Of a stretch of DNA of 64,000 nt, positions 26,015-35,179 are shown piece by piece. The first letter of the stretch is position 1; each line of letters opens with the position of its first letter. Made by a program: the position numbers and the translations under genes. Source of the stretch: RI-153 sp041391225. GTDB taxonomy: Bacteria > Chloroflexota > Anaerolineae > Caldilineales > Caldilineaceae. The DNA lies in the NCBI GenBank assembly GCA_041391225.1, contig JAWKOL010000013.1:105436-169435 (forward strand), in the 5' to 3' direction. The notes below the pieces were generated by a model. It was not told the origin of the DNA. It made no database searches and was given only the letters and a program-made list of their open reading frames with translations.

Positions 26015-27169
26015 GTGATATCCGCCACCAAGATCGATTCTAAAATGCAACGAGACGAAAAACGAGACGAAATCTGGTTGATCTCGCCGTATCACTCGGG
26101 CAGCCACAAGGCGTGGGCCGAGGGATATGTGCGCGCAACTCAGCATCACGTGCGCGTGATCTCCATGGCCGGGCGTTTTTGGAAGTGGCGAATGCAGGGT
26201 GGGGCAATTGAATTGGCGGCGCAGGCACGGTGTTTGCTGCGAGCGGGTCACGTCCCCGATGCCGTGCTGGCCACGGACATGTTGAATTTGGCCACGTGGC
26301 TGGGTCTCCTGCGCCGTGAGTTGCCGCCGTCGACGCCGGTGGCGCTCTACATGCACGAGAACCAACTCACCTACCCGTGGCGCCCTGGCGAATCGCCGGA
26401 TCTCACCTATGCCATGATCAATTGGCTCAGTCAACTGGCCGCGGACGTGGTTGTCTTCAACAGTGAATTTCACCGACGCGCCTGGTTCGAGGAACTGCCG
26501 CGCCTGCTCAAGCACTACCCCGACTACAATCATGTGCGCAGTGTAGAAGGCGTGCGCAGTCGCAGTCGCGTGCTGCCGGTGGGGATCGATCTACCGCCGC
26601 TGTCACCGCGGGCGCAGGCCGACGAGGCGCCATTGATCCTGTGGAATCAGCGCTGGGAGTACGACAAACGCCCGGATCGTTTCTTCGATCTGCTCTACCG
26701 CCTGCACGCCGACGGTTACACCTTCCGCCTGGCCGTGGCCGGGGAAAACTTCCGCAACGCGCCCCAGGAATTCGAGGAGGCGCATGTCCGGCTGGCGGAG
26801 CATATTGTGCATTGGGGTTTCGTGACCGACAAACGAGGATACCTGGATCTGCTGCAACAGGCCAATCTGGTGATCAGCACCACAGATCACGAGTTCTTCG
26901 GCATCAGCGTGTTGGAGGCAGTGGCGGCGGGCGCTTTCCCCCTGCTACCCAACCGGCTCAGCTACCCCGAACTGATCCCCGAGGCGCTGCACCCCGCTTG
27001 CCTCTACGCCGACGACGCCGATCTCTACACCAAAACGGCGCAGCGGCTCACGCAGCCACGTCCAGCGCCGCCGTCGCTGGTTGAACACGTCCGCGAGCGG
27101 TTTGGGTGGGGCACGGTGGCGGCGCGGTACGATGAGATGTTTGATGGGCTGGTTATGCGTGATTCGTGA
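26015..27169 (+). CDS. GTDC1/DUF3524-like tRNA-queuosine mannosyltransferase homologue
   Basis: This 384-residue GT-B glycosyltransferase has the features of the GTDC1/QTMAN family: LISPYHSGSHKAWAEG at the N-terminus, YMHENQLTYPWRP, VVFNSEFHRRAWFEELP, ILWNQRWEYDKRPDRFF, and EFFGISVLEAVAAGAFPLLP in the donor-binding domain. The animal enzyme mannosylates queuosine-34 of tRNA-Asp; whether this bacterial protein does so is an inference. The GTG at 26015 has AAGGGG upstream; an ATG at 26045 is also possible. The last codons (VMRDS) come from a repeat word. Confidence 0.8.
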   Translation: MISATKIDSKMQRDEKRDEIWLISPYHSGSHKAWAEGYVRATQHHVRVISMAGRFWKWRMQGGAIELAAQARCLLRAGHVPDAVLATDMLNLATWLGLLRRELPPSTPVALYMHENQLTYPWRPGESPDLTYAMINWLSQLAADVVVFNSEFHRRAWFEELPRLLKHYPDYNHVRSVEGVRSRSRVLPVGIDLPPLSPRAQADEAPLILWNQRWEYDKRPDRFFDLLYRLHADGYTFRLAVAGENFRNAPQEFEEAHVRLAEHIVHWGFVTDKRGYLDLLQQANLVISTTDHEFFGISVLEAVAAGAFPLLPNRLSYPELIPEALHPACLYADDADLYTKTAQRLTQPRPAPPSLVEHVRERFGWGTVAARYDEMFDGLVMRDS

Positions 27170-27214
27170 TCCGTAGACGAAGCAGCTTGCTAGGGAGAAA
27201 CCAGAGAAATAATG

Positions 27215-27340
27215 ATCCACGAAGCATCACGAAGAGGAAAAAGAGGGACACGGATTTCAGGATTAGCAAGACAACAGAGCGGAAGAGCTTTCTGCTTGTT
27301 CTTTTCTGCCTTCGTGTATCTTCGTGTGCCTTCGTGGATC
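27215..27340. repeat. Long palindrome of GATCCACGAAG words
   Basis: GATCCACGAAGCATCACGAA on the left pairs with TTCGTGTGCCTTCGTGGATC on the right, enclosing one AGAGGGACACGGATTTCAGG arm. Related arms occur at 60753-60994. Confidence 0.7.
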
Positions 27341-27408
27341 AATAAAATTCTGAAGTCCCCTAACTGGCTACCGACGTGGTCAACGCATTACGCATCACGC
27401 ATCACGCA

Positions 27409-27780
27409 TTACGCATCACTCTCCAACACCCGCACATCCACCGCCATCAGCCCCTTCTCGCCGTCGGTGACGGTGAATTCCACCAGATCGCCCTCGCGCA
27501 GGCGTCCGCGTTCGGCCAGTTGGGAGCGATGTGTGAAGATTTCATCCGCTTTCTGACGCACGATGAAACCGTAGTGCTTGCGCCCGTTGTACCACTTGAC
27601 CACGCCACGCTCGCGATCCGCAGGGGCGGCAACGCGCCGACAGCCAGGGCAGTGAGTAGGCGCCTGGTCGGTTTCGGATTGGTGTTGTTCTTCGATTGTC
27701 CACAGAAACGCAACACCGCAGTTTTCGCAGAGGCAGGTCTCATCGCGCAGGCGGATGTTGCGTCGGGTATCGGTAGTCAT
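27409..27780 (-). CDS. Cold-shock-domain protein with N-terminal zinc ribbon
   Basis: This 123-residue protein has an N-terminal zinc-ribbon-like part with four cysteine pairs (CLCENCG, CPGCRR), then a cold-shock domain with VVKWYNGRKHYGFIVR (RNP1) and EIFTHRSQL (RNP2-like). Such proteins bind single-stranded RNA or DNA and act as RNA chaperones. The C-terminal residues and stop (ESDA then TAA) lie in an AGTGATGCGTAATG repeat word that continues into the intergenic gap. Confidence 0.82.
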   Translation of the reverse strand: MTTDTRRNIRLRDETCLCENCGVAFLWTIEEQHQSETDQAPTHCPGCRRVAAPADRERGVVKWYNGRKHYGFIVRQKADEIFTHRSQLAERGRLREGDLVEFTVTDGEKGLMAVDVRVLESDA

Positions 27781-27907
27781 CTATTCTTCACCTTAAGAAT
27801 TTGAGCTCAACAATCTTAATGTCGATAACCTGATAGCGTCTATACTGGGGTAGGATTTGACAATCTCCCGCCATCTTGATACGATTCGCTGCATTACCGC
27901 ATACCTC

Positions 27908-27978
<71 letters not shown>

Positions 27979-27985
27979 CTCTGGA

Positions 27986-28015
27986 AGAGTTGCTCAAATC
28001 GGGCAACTCTTTTTT
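27986..28015 (+). terminator. Terminator after tRNA-Cys
   Basis: AGAGTTGC and GCAACTCT form an eight-base-pair stem followed by TTTTT, starting seven bases after the tRNA. Confidence 0.9.
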
Positions 28016-28304
28016 GATCCCTAGCGCCATCATCGTTGCTGTGTTCGAGCCACAACCGCCCCATTATAACATCGTATCCTCACGATTAAGATCCAAGCAC
28101 CCGGACGATATCGTAAAATGATATAGCGATATCTTGTCGGATCGGCTAGAATTGAGATATCTCGATTCGGTAATGCGAAAAGAAAGCTCCTCTCACTACG
28201 CTGATATTCGTGTGCCTGGAGAGAAACAAACCGCACACTTCCGACGTTCTATCACCACACGCCCATTTTTCTCCTGAAGTTGTAGTCCAAGAAAGATCCA
28301 TCTC
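28016..28304. other. Intergenic region upstream of the PBP gene
   Basis: This 289-base region is AT-richer than its surroundings. It contains GATATC words around 28105-28175 (CGATATCG, GATATAGCGATATC, GATATCTCGAT) that could be an operator or promoter region. No conserved RNA structure or gene was recognised. Confidence 0.3.
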
Positions 28305-30719
28305 ATGAAGTCGAACCCTTCCCCTTTGCAGTCGCGACTGCGATTCTTCCTATTGGCACTGTTGATGCTTTTCCTGACCGCATGTAGCGCGGACACAGCC
28401 GTGCCGCAGGTAGGCCCGCGCCCGGCATCCGAGCTTTCGGCTGCGGTGGAAGCCTACTTGCAGACCTATCAGCCAGGCCCTTTGCCGCGCCTGTTTCAGA
28501 CGACCTACGTCTATGATCGCAACGGCGAGTTGATGGCCGAACTCTTCAGCGAAGGGCGGCGCAGTTGGGTTTCGCTGGATCGCATCTCGCCTTACTTGCT
28601 AGAAGCCACCATTGCCACCGAAGACTCAACGTTCTTCATCAATCAGGGCATCGATCCGCTGCGCATTGCCGGCGCCGCCGTGCAGAATGTGGAAAGCGGC
28701 GACATCGTTTCCGGCGCAAGCACGATCACCATGCAGTTGGCCCGCAACCTCTTCCTCGGCGCCGATGATCGCTACGATCAGAGCTTCGACCGCAAGATCC
28801 TGGAAGCCGGGCTGGCCCGCGAGTTGACGGAAACCTACACCAAACAAGAGATACTCGAAATGTATCTCAACACGATCAACTACGGAAACCTCGCCTACGG
28901 GCCCGAAGCGGCGGCGCAAGTCTACTTCGGCAAAAGCGCAGCGGACCTGACCCAGGCCGAGGCAACCCTGCTGGCCGGCATTCCCCAATGGCCCGCCGTG
29001 TACAATCCTTTCCGCAACTTCGAGGGCGTGCGCAATCGGCAAAACACGGTGCTGAGCCTGATGGTGCGCCACGGTTACATGACCCAGGAAGAGGCCGACG
29101 ATATCTTTGCCGATCCGATCTTCCTCAACCCCGCCCCCGGCGCGGTGACAGTGCAAGCGCCCCACTTCGTCAACTACCTGATCACACAACTGGACAACCG
29201 TTTCGGCGACGGCTACACGCGCCGCGCCGGACTCCACATCTACAGTACGCTTGATCTACAGATTCAGGCTGTGGCCCAGGAAATCGTCACGCGTCAAGTT
29301 GCACGGCTCCAGCCCACCTACGATATGAACAACGGCGCCCTGGTTGCCATGAAATCCGGCACCGCTGAGATTCTGGCAATGGTGGGCAGCGTCGACTACA
29401 CCAACGACGCCATCGACGGCCAGGTGAACGTGGCCACACGCCGACGGCAGCCAGGCAGCTCGATCAAGCCGATCCTCTTTGCCACGGCGCTCAACGACAA
29501 CCTGATCAGCCCCGCCTCGGTGATCTGGGATGCGCCGGTGCGCTACAAGATCACCGGTCAGCCCGACTACGAACCCAAGAACTACGACGCCCGTTTCCAC
29601 GGCCCGGTGACGGCGCGTGTGGCCCTGGCCAACAGCTACAACATCCCCGCCGTGAAGCTACTGGATCAGGTGGGGGTGGAACGGATGCTGGAAAACGCCC
29701 GCGACATGGGCATCGGCAGTTTGGACCGTGGCCCCGAATGGTACGGACTCAGCCTCACACTCGGCGGCGGCGAAGTGACATTGCTCGATCTCTCCACGGC
29801 CTACCACACCATCGCCAACGGCGGCGCATACCTTGCGCCCCGCCCGATCCTGGCCATGTCCGACGCGGCCGGGCGTTCTATGGCCGAAGAACTGGGTCTG
29901 CGCGCCGCTGACCAGGTGTTGAGCCGCGCCGCCGCCTTCCTGCTCACCGACATGATGAGCGACAACAACGCCCGCATCCCCATGTTTGGCGCCAACAATC
30001 GGCTCGTGCTCAGTCGGCCCGTCGCCGCAAAGACAGGCACCACCGACGACAACCGCGACAACTGGACCATGGGCTTCACCCGCTACCTGGTCACCGGGGT
30101 GTGGGTGGGCAACACCCAGGGCAGGCCCATGCGCAACAACGCCACCGGCGTCGGCACAGCAGCGGTGATCTGGAACGAATTCATGACGACTATGATCGAA
30201 GATCCGGACCTGAGCGCGCGTCTGGGTGCGCCTAGCGATCCGGCGCAGTGGACATTCAATCCGCCGGAAGATGTCACGCTGCGCCCTGAATGCCCCGCCA
30301 GTCTTGTCTGCCGTAACGGCGGCGGCGAATTCTTTGCCAACGATTGGCTTGAAGTGGCCGAATTCAGCGGCGGCCCGCTCACCGACAGCGTGATCCGGGC
30401 GCCCTCGCTTGCCGTCTTCCGCGATGGGCAGCGCATCGGCTACTGCCTGGAAGATCGGGGGGTGGTGCGCACGTTGGTGCGCCTGCCTGGGCGATTCGGG
30501 CTGCCCAGCAGCGTGGTGATCACCACGCCCGAAGACGAAGAAGCCGGCGACAAACAGGCATCGATTGCAGCAGACATCGCGCTGGATTCGCCCAATCTGC
30601 TGACCAATCTGGAGATCCCCGAGATCATCGATCTGGCCGTCAACTCGCTCAACTGGCAGCGAAAAACAGGACGAGCGACGCCGCGGCATGGCGTACAGCG
30701 GGCATGGCGGCCAGATTAG
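28305..30719 (+). CDS. Class A penicillin-binding protein (PBP1), predicted lipoprotein
   Basis: This 804-residue frame holds a glycosyltransferase-51 domain (IATEDSTFFINQGID, GASTITMQLARNLF, QEILEMYLNTINYGN; about 85-260) and a transpeptidase domain with PGSSIKPILF (SxxK), ANSYNIPA (SxN) and AAKTGTTDD (KTG). It polymerises and cross-links peptidoglycan outside the membrane. The N-terminus ends in FLTACSAD, a lipobox, rather than an uncleaved anchor, which is unusual. The histidine normal in the first GT51 motif is replaced by asparagine. The frame runs into non-homologous sequence near 30665; the natural C-terminus probably continues in other frames to 31300. Confidence 0.9.
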   Translation: MKSNPSPLQSRLRFFLLALLMLFLTACSADTAVPQVGPRPASELSAAVEAYLQTYQPGPLPRLFQTTYVYDRNGELMAELFSEGRRSWVSLDRISPYLLEATIATEDSTFFINQGIDPLRIAGAAVQNVESGDIVSGASTITMQLARNLFLGADDRYDQSFDRKILEAGLARELTETYTKQEILEMYLNTINYGNLAYGPEAAAQVYFGKSAADLTQAEATLLAGIPQWPAVYNPFRNFEGVRNRQNTVLSLMVRHGYMTQEEADDIFADPIFLNPAPGAVTVQAPHFVNYLITQLDNRFGDGYTRRAGLHIYSTLDLQIQAVAQEIVTRQVARLQPTYDMNNGALVAMKSGTAEILAMVGSVDYTNDAIDGQVNVATRRRQPGSSIKPILFATALNDNLISPASVIWDAPVRYKITGQPDYEPKNYDARFHGPVTARVALANSYNIPAVKLLDQVGVERMLENARDMGIGSLDRGPEWYGLSLTLGGGEVTLLDLSTAYHTIANGGAYLAPRPILAMSDAAGRSMAEELGLRAADQVLSRAAAFLLTDMMSDNNARIPMFGANNRLVLSRPVAAKTGTTDDNRDNWTMGFTRYLVTGVWVGNTQGRPMRNNATGVGTAAVIWNEFMTTMIEDPDLSARLGAPSDPAQWTFNPPEDVTLRPECPASLVCRNGGGEFFANDWLEVAEFSGGPLTDSVIRAPSLAVFRDGQRIGYCLEDRGVVRTLVRLPGRFGLPSSVVITTPEDEEAGDKQASIAADIALDSPNLLTNLEIPEIIDLAVNSLNWQRKTGRATPRHGVQRAWRPD

Positions 30720-31300
30720 CCTTGGCCCATGCGACGAAGTACAGAGTTGGCTGGGCGGCGTGTCCATTGCCCGCAACGAAATCGGCCAGTCACAGGCATC
30801 TGTGCGTATCGACCCGACCAGCCCGCAGTTGCTCGCCCTCACGTCGCCCGGGGACAGGCACACCACAGGACGCGCTGACCTCGGAACCATCCGCCACACC
30901 GGAAGAGACGTCGGAAGAGACGGCAGAAGCGACACTGGAAGCGACACCGGTCCCATCGAACAGCCCTTCGGCGTACCGGTTGATCAGTGTCAGCCACGGC
31001 AACGAGTGTCCCGGCGGTTACCTGATCGGGCGCATCGTCAACAACCAGGGCGGCCCCGTTGCGGGGGTGCGCGTGCGTATGATCGACGGCTGGGGCAACT
31101 ACTACGAATCCATGAGCAAGAGCGGCGCCGCCGATTTTGGGCGATTCGACTTTCCGCTGTATTCTGACTCACCACAGGATCTGCGCGTCACCGTGCTGGA
31201 TGACGGCGGCATGCCCATCAGCCCAACAGTAACAGTGCCGCATCGGCAGAGCGCCGAAAGCGATTTCCCGTGCCACTTCGTGGTCATGCAGCGCAACTAG
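30720..31300 (+). pseudogene. Probable C-terminal part of the PBP gene, out of frame
   Basis: After about 30665, protein-like sequence continues in a second frame (AYSGHGGQISLGPCDEVQSW, IARNEIGQSQASVRI). It then moves to a third with a Thr/Glu-rich linker and a beta-domain-like stretch (NECPGGYLIGRIVNNQGGPV, GVRVRMIDGWGNYYE), ending with a stop at 31298-31300. There is no ribosome site or start for a separate gene. Two indels would join it to the PBP as a Pro/Thr-linked C-terminal domain. An independent small gene cannot be excluded. Confidence 0.5.
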
Positions 31301-31315
31301 GAATGAGTAACGAGT

Positions 31316-31438
31316 CAATGTCATTAAGTTAAGCGATCCCGCGCTCGAATATCCGCGGAGTGAGCACGCCCTCGTGCGGCTCTACCGGTGTGGACCCGCA
31401 CGAGGCGTGCTCACTCCTGCGCCAACTTAATGACATTG
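31316..31438 (-). repeat. MITE-like element, copy B (123 bp)
   Basis: The ends CAATGTCATTAAGTT and AACTTAATGACATTG are complementary. Read on the minus strand, the element aligns with copy A (4715-4836) along nearly its full length, including the CGCGGAGTGAGCACGC and GTGCGG core. AGTAACGAGT directly precedes the element and recurs one base after it. Confidence 0.8.
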
Positions 31439-31542
31439 AAGTAACGAGTAATGACTCGACTGACATTGACTCGTTACTCGTTACCCGTTCGACAAGGCGC
31501 AATGAGCCGAAAATCGCACAGTTACAACCTCGGAATGATTAC

Positions 31543-32786
31543 ATGAAACGTTCGTTGCGCCTGTTGACAGTTAGCGCTACTGCTCAGCGCCCTGCTGCTG
31601 AGCAGCTACCTGGCTTTGGATGCCGGTATCAGCCTGTTTGCACAGTCGCCCGCACCCACACCGGCGCCCACAGCTGAACCTGCGTCATCGGCCAAGCCGG
31701 CCGTGCGCACCGAAATCACCTTCCCCACGTCGGACACTGTTGCCTACGGCATCATGCGCGAGACAGCGTTGATCAACAACTACCTGCGCTACGAAGTCCA
31801 CCTTGCCCCCAGCAACAGCAGCCAGTGGACGTGGCTCTCCGGTGATTTCAAAGTGGTACGTGATGGGATCTGGCCATCGTCAACACCACCCTCTATCCAG
31901 ATGGATTCTACGATCTGCGCGTGCGCTCGCTGAACACGGATGGCGACTACGCCGAAAGCTACGTGCGGGGTTGAGATTCGCAACGAAGATCCGCCCACGC
32001 CAACACCCACTTCGACCATCACCGTCACCGTTCAGGTGACAGGTACACCGACGGCGCCGTTGCTTTCGCCGCTACAGACACCGCCGCTACCCACGGCAAC
32101 GCCCACCCCAGGCAGCTTCGTCCCCAATGGGCAGGGCATCTACACACCCGGCAACGGCGACAGCCTCAGCGGCAGCGTCCGTTGCAGGCACCGCCAACGG
32201 CAAGGATCCAGGGCACCGTTTCCAACGCTACGAAATCTACTGTTTCGCCTACCGGCCAGAGACGTGGAACTGGCTCTTCAGCAGCCAGAACCAGCTTTCA
32301 ACAGCACCCTTTACGTCTTCGATACCACGAAACTGCCCAACGGCTACTACGATCTACGCCTGCGCATCGTCTACACGGATTCCAACTACGACGAATACTT
32401 CGTGCACGGCCTGTATGTAGAGAACGATGCACGGGTGCAGAACAACCTGTTTTCTTGGTGCGCATCGATGCCCCGCAAGAAGGAAATCGGCTTAGCGGCA
32501 TCGTCGACATCACCGGGAGCATCGTCCACCCACGGTTGCAGCGATGGGAACTCTACTGGGCCGAAGAAACGTTACAAGAGGGCGATCAAGAGTGGCGCTA
32601 CCTCTTCCGCGGCGACTATCAGGTTGTCGACGATCTAATTGCTCGCCTCGATCTGCGCCAGATCCCAGCAGGTGTCTACGCCCTGCGCATCCTGTAGTCG
32701 AAATCAACGGCAACTACAGCGATCACATAATCAGACGATTACATGTCGCTCCGCCTACGACAGACGCACAAAGCGACTCACAGTGA
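31543..32786 (+). pseudogene. Secreted triple-repeat beta-domain protein, several frameshifts
   Basis: ATG at 31543 starts a signal peptide (KRSLRLLTV, then LLLSALLLSSYLALDAG in another frame). Three copies of a domain of about 100 residues follow, each ending in a strand like FYDLRVRSLNTDGDY, YYDLRLRIVYTDSNYD or VYALRI/VVEINGNYSD, separated by Pro/Thr-rich linkers. At least five small frame changes occur up to the stop near 32786. The fold looks like an immunoglobulin/Fn3-type surface domain; no enzyme motif was found. Conservation between repeats across frames points to assembly indels. Confidence 0.6.
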
Positions 32787-33134
32787 CCTTACAGGGCAGC
32801 ACATAGGATTTTTGCGTTGTATGCAAAGTTGTATAAAGTTGGCTCTCTCACCTGAGCACGGTATAATACTCTACTGTGCATTCGACGCATGTAGCTCCGA
32901 CGGCAAAGTTGCCTTACATCATCTGAAATATGCCGGAGAACCGTGCGGATCGGCATCTGAGTATGGTTGAATTGAATATGGTTGAAATGAAATGGGAATA
33001 AAGACTGGAACCTATCCCGAAATTCGCAGCAGCTCTGCAACTTCAGGATAAGCACATGTTCATCGCGAACGGTGGAAGCAAAACATACCGTTCACAAGCT
33101 CGGCATTCGATTGCCAATCGATTTGGAGGAAAGC
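32787..33134. other. Intergenic region with promoter
   Basis: This 348-base gap is AT-richer than flanking genes. Apart from the strong promoter at 32839-32867 and a GGAGG ribosome site at about 33124, it contains repeated GGTTGAA/TGAAATG words and no recognisable gene. The predicted leader of the downstream mRNA would be about 260 bases. Confidence 0.4.
32839..32867 (+). promoter_or_regulatory. Sigma-70-type promoter
   Basis: TTGGCT at 32839-32844 and a perfect TATAAT at 32862-32867 are 17 bases apart. It points to the secreted LysM/fasciclin gene starting at 33135. Confidence 0.65.
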
Positions 33135-35063
33135 ATGAATATTGGGAAGAAACTGTGGCAGATGTTGGCCTTTGTAATGGTTGTGGCGATGCTCGTCGGC
33201 AGCCTGCCTGCCGCGATTGCAAGCGCACGGTCCGAGGCGATTGTGTCGTCGACGGTCAACGGCAGACTGGATGAGCAGTACGCCAAGCACTACCTCGAAC
33301 TCCGTGTAACGGATCAGACCAAGGCCGTTCGCCTGGTGATGGACTACAACCCACAAGATCGCCAGGAGTTGGACAACGGCGCCGGCTTCTCCACGTCTTC
33401 GATCAGACCGGCTTTCAGCGCTTCACCAGTGGCGGTTCGGCGGTCAGCACCAACCTCGCCACCGGCACCGTTGAATCCACCGGCGGCATCAAGCAGAAGG
33501 TCGCCGTGATCGGTGATCCAATCGGCACCTTCACCGTGGTTGCCTACAACGACACCTGCGCACTCACTCGACTACACGCTGACCGTCGAAAACGCCGTGT
33601 TGGTGGATGGCTCCGGCGAACAGGTGACGGATCCCAGCGCACCGGTGACCGCCGCCACCGAAGCAGCGGAAGAGACCGAAGCTGAAGCCGCCGAGACGCC
33701 AGCTGCCACTGCCGCCGCCACCACTTGCAGCGGCCACGGCAACCGCCGCCGCCACGGCGACCCCTGTCCCCGGCCGCTGCGACCCCGAGCGTCCTCAAAG
33801 CCGAGGAACTCGAAGGTGAATTGAATGAACGCTTTGCCAAGCACTACTACGAGTTGGAAACCCAGGGACATCAGCCGCTCTCGTGGTAGAGATGACCTAC
33901 GACCCGCAGGATTCACAAGCGCTGGACAACGGCTTCAACTTCTACATCTTTACCGACGACCAGTTCCGCAACCTGGCGAATCTGAACAACAACACCGCGG
34001 CGGGTGAACTCCAGAGCGGTACGCCGAAGACGAAGCGCGCCACCATCAGCGATCCCTTCCGCACCTACACCGTGGTCGTGGCCAACGACTCCAGCGTCCC
34101 GGCCGCCTACAAATTGATGGTCGACAACGCCATTCTCGTCGACGGCTCGGGCCAGTCCATCACCGCGCAGGAGATGAGCGCCACCGCCGTCACCACGGGC
34201 ACGACGACCACCACAGAGACAAGCGCAGCCGCGACCGCGACCACAGCCGTTGCCGCAGCGACCACCACCACCGACGGTCGCCGATGCCATCACCCCGCCC
34301 ACCACCTACACGGTCGTGGCCGGTGACACGCTCGGCACCATCGCCCGCCGCAGCCTACGGCAACGTCCAGTTGTACCAGCAGTTGTGTACCTACAACAAC
34401 ATCGCCGACTGCAACCGCATCGAAATCGGCGACGAGATCCAAGTTCCTGTGCAGTCGGAACTGGGTGGTTCTGCCCCGGCCGCCACACCGGCCGCCACAG
34501 CAGCCGCTACACCCACACCGGCGCCGACCACAGCCGCCGCAGAAGAAGAGGCTACGCCTGCCGCTACAGCCGAACCGGCTGAAGAAGACGACACCACCGG
34601 CAGCACCCCTGTCAACGAAGGCGCCACCGGCGATCTGGTTGCTAAGCAGCCGGTAGCTTCAGCGTCCTCGACACACTGGGCCTGCTGCTGACCTGCTCGA
34701 ACTGGAACAGAACCAGTCCGACAACATCAAAGCCATCCTACGAGCGGCGAGTATACCTTCTTCGCCCCCACCGACACGGCCTTCACCTCACTGGACGAGG
34801 CGACCCTGGAAGAACTGATCGACACCACCAGCAATCCAGGGCAGTTGGCCAACGTGCTCAAGAACCACATCGTGGCCAACCAGGCACTGTCGACTGATCT
34901 GACCGATGGCATGCAGCTTACGACGCTGGCAGGCAGCACGCTGACCGTGAACATCAGCAGCGGTGTCGTCACCGTAGGCGGCGCCACCGTGGTGCAGCCC
35001 GACATTCTGGCCACCAACGGCGTCATCCACATCATCGACACGGTCCTCGTCCCCGAGGAATAG
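33135..35063 (+). pseudogene. Secreted PPC-like/LysM/fasciclin protein, several frameshifts
   Basis: After GGAGG and ATG at 33135, a signal peptide (QMLAFVMVVAMLVGSLPAAI) leads into two copies of a beta domain of about 130 residues (YLELRV, LVMDYNPQDRQELDNG; then YYELE, VEMTYDPQDSQALDNG and YTVVVANDSS). An Ala/Thr-rich linker, a LysM domain (TYTVVAGDTLGTIAR, IEIGDEIQVPV) and a C-terminal fasciclin (FAS1) domain (YTFFAPTDTAFTSLDE, NGVIHIIDTVLVPEE) follow. At least five frame changes interrupt it. The protein is a likely wall-bound adhesin or matrix component. The two beta domains match those of the gene at 39159. Confidence 0.75.
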
Positions 35064-35094
35064 TCGCGACGCTGTCGGACCTTGCAACGCAGAA

Positions 35095-35127
35095 TACGCC
35101 CCGGGCCTGTGGCCCGGGGCGTATCTT
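35095..35127 (+). terminator. Strong terminator after the fasciclin gene
   Basis: TACGCCCCGGGC and GCCCGGGGCGTA form a near-perfect GC-rich stem with a short loop, followed by TCTTT. It lies about 30 bases after the stop at 35061-35063. Confidence 0.85.
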
Positions 35128-35143
35128 TCAACCACAAAATGAC

Positions 35144-35172
35144 TTGTCGGCTTAGTACACACGTGCTACACT
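35144..35172 (+). promoter_or_regulatory. Promoter of the DinG-like gene, probably leaderless
   Basis: TTGTCG at 35144-35149 and TACACT at 35167-35172 are separated by 17 bases. The ATG at 35180 begins seven bases after the -10 box, so transcription would start at or next to the start codon. There is no ribosome-binding site. Confidence 0.55.
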
Positions 35173-35179
35173 TACGCCC

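Noticed and set aside
25379..26533. A 384-residue frame including DUF151
   Set aside because: The upstream half is antisense to the glycosyltransferase gene; DUF151 starts at 25909.
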